Shown here: positions 59,844 through 64,000 of the stretch, piece by piece
How positions within the stretch are numbered: position 1 is the stretch's first letter
How the letters are laid out: every line of letters begins with the position of its first letter
Source of the DNA: Allacma fusca
Lineage: Eukaryota > Arthropoda > Collembola > Symphypleona > Sminthuridae
Assembly (NCBI GenBank): GCA_947179485.1
Contig: OX359249.1
Location: 5,642,001 to 5,706,000, forward strand
DNA length: 64,000 nucleotides
Reading direction: 5' to 3'
Program-made: the position numbers and the translations under genes
Notes under the pieces: model-generated
Told to the model about the DNA's origin: nothing
Database searches by the model: none
What the model saw: only the letters and a program-made list of their open reading frames with translations

Positions 59844-62319
59844 GCTTCTGCAAACACTCATTTTTTTATTTCTAATTCAAGAGGCATGTCACCTATTAAA
59901 TTTTTTTTAACATTTTTTTTTAAAGAAAGCTATTTTTGAAATAATACTTTCCCCATAATGTCTTTATATACAAAATACATTGAGGACAATTCCCATTGAA
60001 TACAATGTTAATTTAAAGTATTCCCCTACTAGAAACATTAAATTTTGATGGGAAAATTTCTCATAAATTTTTAGGGGTGCCGTTATAACCAGGACGTGCT
60101 GAAAATCCCATGAAAAATGTGTTTTTCATGAAAGTATTGCGAAATTTCAGTGGGGAAGGAGGAAAGCTGAGTTTGATACAAGTCTTATCTCAAAGCTTAG
60201 TCCTAACAGGGCTGCAAATGTTGGGGAAATTGGGGCTGAGATCAAGCGTAAGGAAGTATGCAAATGATGACAAGGAGCTGACAGGTGGAAAATGTGCTAA
60301 ATTTATTCCCTTTTGTCCCTTTGGCAAGTCGGGGAAAAGAATTGTGACGGAAGGAGAATGAGACTTGTAAACATGTGTATGCACGGGACTCAGTTCCAGA
60401 GAACTACTAACAAAATGAATGTACAGTCTCCTCTCCCTATAACAGACCCCTTATAATAACTTTTTATCGACGCAAAAGTATTCCCAGTTTTTACAACAAC
60501 AAAATCAAACGAGCCCGGACGCAGAGTCTCGTTACAACGGTGGCTGGCCCATTCAAAATATTTGTTGTTACAGACAACAATTACTGTGCATCTACCCCAA
60601 TGCTAAAATTTCTTCTTAAAATAAGATAGGCAATGAGTCCTGATATAACAGACCTCCTATAACAGCGTTGCAGTAGAATTTCCCATATAAGCGAATTTGT
60701 CGACACATTGTCGATGGCGTTCATAGATTTCTCTCAAAGAGGGACAAGGGAATATTTTACATTTAAGGGTGCTCTCTTCAGGATAATGGACTGTAGTGGG
60801 GAAGTTTTGTAGGAACAAAAGACAGGAGTCGTTAGGAGAATGTGATTAAAAAGGTGAAAGTTTTGGACTCCGTGACAAATATGACAGGTTGAGTTTAATG
60901 CCACGGAATATTTTCCATGTAACTTTTTCCCTATTTTTCTCCTTCCTTTTTTATATTTCCTTCCCTTTGAGGTTTTCCCAGAAAAAAAGAAGAAACACAA
61001 CAGAGGCTCACAGCGTTCAATAAAATTGCATATTTATCCTCCCTGGAGGGGTAAAATGGTCTACAGTAGATGCTGTTTCTTTAAAAGCAAAATGGTCCAC
61101 GTCAAATCACATAGACTTAGTACAGGCAAATAGTCCAATTTGCTTACACAGAAACAGAGCATTTGCTTTCACAGAAATAGTGAGGTTGCACTTTCGAGCA
61201 CGTATACAGTATATGTTCATACATACATATGTACATATATGTACATACATGCTCACGCATGGACTCCACTCAGTTTTTTTCTGAACTTGATTTTTAAGAT
61301 TTATCGCCAAGTTCCCGTCACAATATGCTCCCGTCAATTTTCCCACGTCATTTTTTCTCAACTTCTTTTCCCGTACAAGACCGTCCTTTATAGCGGGACT
61401 GTCCTGCAAACAGAGCTCTTATAATCACATGCTTCCTCTTTCCCTTTTACGATTGGATGCTCTGCAGATAATTCAGAAATTAACAAAATAATGACCTCAG
61501 TTGTTTTTGTACATCTTAGAGCTTAGTTTTGTCATCCAGACCGACAAAGACGTTTATATATCCCTATATCTGGGGTATGTTATAAAGAGATTGTCCATTC
61601 TACCTTGATAGATGCTCTCATGAAAAATTAATAAATGGGATTGGACCCAGACATCTTTTTTCGGTAAAGAAAATTTCCCTGGTAGAGAAAAACAGAGACT
61701 TGAAAAAAGTCCTCTATAACGAGACTTTACTCTCCATGGAATTAATCTTACTGTAAAAAATAAGGTTTGCTGCAAAAAACAAAATACATATTTGTGACCC
61801 TCGGACGAGACACTACTCTTATCAGGAGTGGCCCGTTATAAAGAGGTCCGCCTGGAAAGAAAAGCGGGGCCAGGAACCTCCATGAGCAATTTGTTGCTCT
61901 GAAGACAATGAAAAAGTGATGTGAGTAATAGTACAAGGAAGGTAGATTTCTGGAGTGTGAGTCTCCCGCGTCGTTCGATTGTAAATCATTTGAAAGGAGA
62001 CGAGTGAGAGAGGAGAAAATGAGTTGTGCATTCATTTTCGCATTTATGTCCTTCCACGGTCTCCCGTCACCTCTCTTTTTTTTTGCAATAAAACTCCCTC
62101 ATAAAAGGGCTTTCAACTTGCTCATAAATACATGACGAATTCTCCGTACTGTCAGTATCAGTATTTTCCCATATGCAAACACATTGACGTACATAGTTTT
62201 GGAGACACCTCAACCCACCTACTCCCTCTCATTCCATTGACAGAGCAGGGAGTTGAGGAGCAACTCAAGAGACAGAGTCCATACACAAGTCCTAGGACGG
62301 ATGGCTCTATAGGATAGGA

Positions 62320-62339
62320 ACTTCCTTATAACGGACTTT
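62320..62339 (+). repeat. TIR-like motif copy, plus orientation
   Basis: Reads ACTTCCTTATAACGGACTTT, close to the copy at 31364-31381, about 31 kb away on the other side of the Helitron. Confidence 0.5.
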
Positions 62340-63768
62340 ATAGTCCCCATGCTCCTACGAAGAGTCCTCGAGGATTGGGCCTAATAGTGCATGAGGATTA
62401 AATAGTTCTAGAATAGAACCGAGCTCCAGAGAGAGAGAGAGAGAGTGCGCTATAGCGAGACTGGCCTCTAAATGAAAAACAATTTATCAGGTCCAGGGCG
62501 AGACACCAGCGACGCCGGTAAAGGACCCCATCAAAATTAAATCCCCATTCTGCCTGACAGCCTCAATTCTCACTTTGACTGTCTCAGCTCAGAGTCAGAG
62601 AAATAAAACATCTCTGTATAACGGCCCCTCTCTCAAAGTAGCCAGACGTGACATGATCATTATTAATTTAAACTTGTTTCCCCATTAAAACAGCACCCGC
62701 TGCTTCGCTATGAGTTTAATAAACCCCAAGCATTTAGAGATTTTTAAAGCCTACTGCCTTTTATGTAATTTTTACTCCCTTTCCTATGGGACTGGATGGC
62801 CCAAAAATCAAACTAATCACCATCGATTTAGTCATTACTCCAAAACTCCCCACATATGCTAGTGTTTGGCTGAGCTAGTGGCTTTTAATGGGCAGTATAA
62901 ATACTCCAAAGTCCCAGGAGTTTTCCAATTCTTAACGCACATATTCATATCCTAATAAAATTTTATGGGGCGGCTGTTTTGAGGGAGGTTCGTTGACATC
63001 CTGTCATCCATTAAATATTAACAATCATGATGAGCAGGTAAATATATGGATATCTCCTTATTGTAATTCAGCCAGCTCCCTCTATAACGGACCCCCCTCG
63101 TAAAAATATTATTGTCTCTGGAGCCTGGAAAAGTAGATATTAAAAAAGAGTTTAGTCCAATGAGGATTTTTATCCTCTCAAAAGCAGGTGTTGGATTTGG
63201 AAGATGAGATTCTTGATCACTGACGGCTGCTTTCTTATGGATTGACTGTCATGCATAGACTTGCAAATGACAGGAGATTCGAGGAGGTTTAATTAATAGG
63301 AGCTGTAGGACAAGTTGTAGTGGAGTGTTTTCTCCAGCGACCCCTCAGGGCATAATTCGGAGGAGAAAATAGTAAAAAGTGTGCCATTGGAAGAGGAAAA
63401 TAAGTGTGGGATTGTTTTAGGAGTCGGAGCGTGAAATGTGGGAAAGGGGGAAGAGGGGGAGGGTAACAAAATAAAGGAAGAGCGGAAGGGCGGTATTGAG
63501 AGAGACGTCCTCGGAAGCTCCACGTACGTATGAACTTCTGTATAGTGAACAAATAAGGACAGGGGATAGATCTGAGGGACCCTGTAGATATATCTATATG
63601 GGGGAGTACTAAAAGAGATAATAAAGTTGAAATAAATCCTTTCCTCAGAAACAAATTGATTTTTTGGGAGAGGAACTCCTGGGGTGAGCTAAGTTGTCAT
63701 TTATTGGGGACAAAAGTGTATTTTAGAAAATGTACGGGACTCCAAAGTCAGTGTGTTTTTTGAGGATC

Positions 63769-63803
63769 AGAGAGAGAGTGAGAGAGAGAGAGAGAGAGAG
63801 AAG
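63769..63803. repeat. (GA)n microsatellite
   Basis: A GA run with one GTGA interruption. Confidence 0.9.
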
Positions 63804-63979
63804 TGAGCGGGGCGGGCTGGTGATTGGAGGAAGACGTAAGGTGCTATTAAATGGAAAGAAGATCCCAATAAAATACCTTTTCCTCATTTCAAGTCCATAC
63901 TCCCCATGTCTTCAAGACAGATCAAACGTCTGTGCCCCTCTGTTGACTTACCTTGTATGTATTTGTGTACTCTAGGGTA

Positions 63980-63996
63980 CAGTCTCGATATAATGG
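63980..63996 (+). repeat. TIR-like motif copy at the window edge
   Basis: Reads CAGTCTCGATATAATGG; the element probably continues past the window. Confidence 0.5.
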
Positions 63997-64000
63997 CAGC

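Larger units (their letters stand above)
59844..64000. other. intergenic DNA with many TIR-like motif copies
   Basis: No recognised gene. Motif copies are at 60424-60450, 60534-60552, 60635-60654, 61709-61728 (minus), 61829-61848 (minus), 62320-62339, 62609-62628, 63076-63095 and 63980-63996. Microsatellites include ATACAT-type runs near 61218-61250 and (GA)n at 63769-63803. Confidence 0.65.

Overview
The window is eukaryotic nuclear DNA, almost certainly from an arthropod. The evidence is a Rebers-Riddiford RR-2 cuticle protein gene with an arthropod-type TCAGT initiator, GT-AG introns up to about 10 kb, a eukaryotic tRNA gene with A and B boxes, and a large load of transposon and minisatellite DNA. 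A crustacean such as a copepod is my best guess, but the sequence does not fix the species. Gene density is very low: three recognisable cellular genes and one intact transposon gene in 64 kb. Most short open frames are chance.

Layout. 1-11198: the 3' end of a DYRK2-class protein kinase gene on the plus strand. One exon holds the end of the kinase domain (264-410). A 10.3 kb intron follows, then a terminal exon with a low-complexity Asn/Gly/His/Ser/Thr tail (10668-11198). 11199-24488: no recognised gene, several decayed minisatellites. 24489-29180: an AT-rich, microsatellite-rich block that opens with a good splice acceptor and a short open frame; it may be a terminal exon with a very long 3' UTR. 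29190-29470: a short CpG-rich island with open frames on both strands. 30.8-37.1 kb and 46.9-64 kb: intergenic DNA with dozens of decayed copies of a directional motif around a CGTTATAACG core, resembling the ends of pogo/Tigger-type DNA transposons. About 38-46 kb: a different-looking insert dominated by an intact Helitron. It has one 1596-codon Rep-helicase frame, preceded by 26 tandem mini-hairpins and followed by a poly(A) signal and a typical Helitron 3' end (hairpin, then CTAG before T). 57818-59381: a two-exon RR-2 cuticle protein gene with TATA box, initiator and poly(A) signal. 59763-59835: tRNA-Arg(CCU) with a Pol III T-run.

The genes do not form a pathway. The kinase, cuticle protein and tRNA are independent cellular genes; the Helitron is a mobile element whose frame is still open and whose catalytic motifs are all present. 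The most unusual material is the Helitron leader and 3'-end architecture, the dispersed CGTTATAACG motif field with blocks of one orientation, and the number of unrelated short-period tandem arrays, one of them inside the cuticle gene intron.
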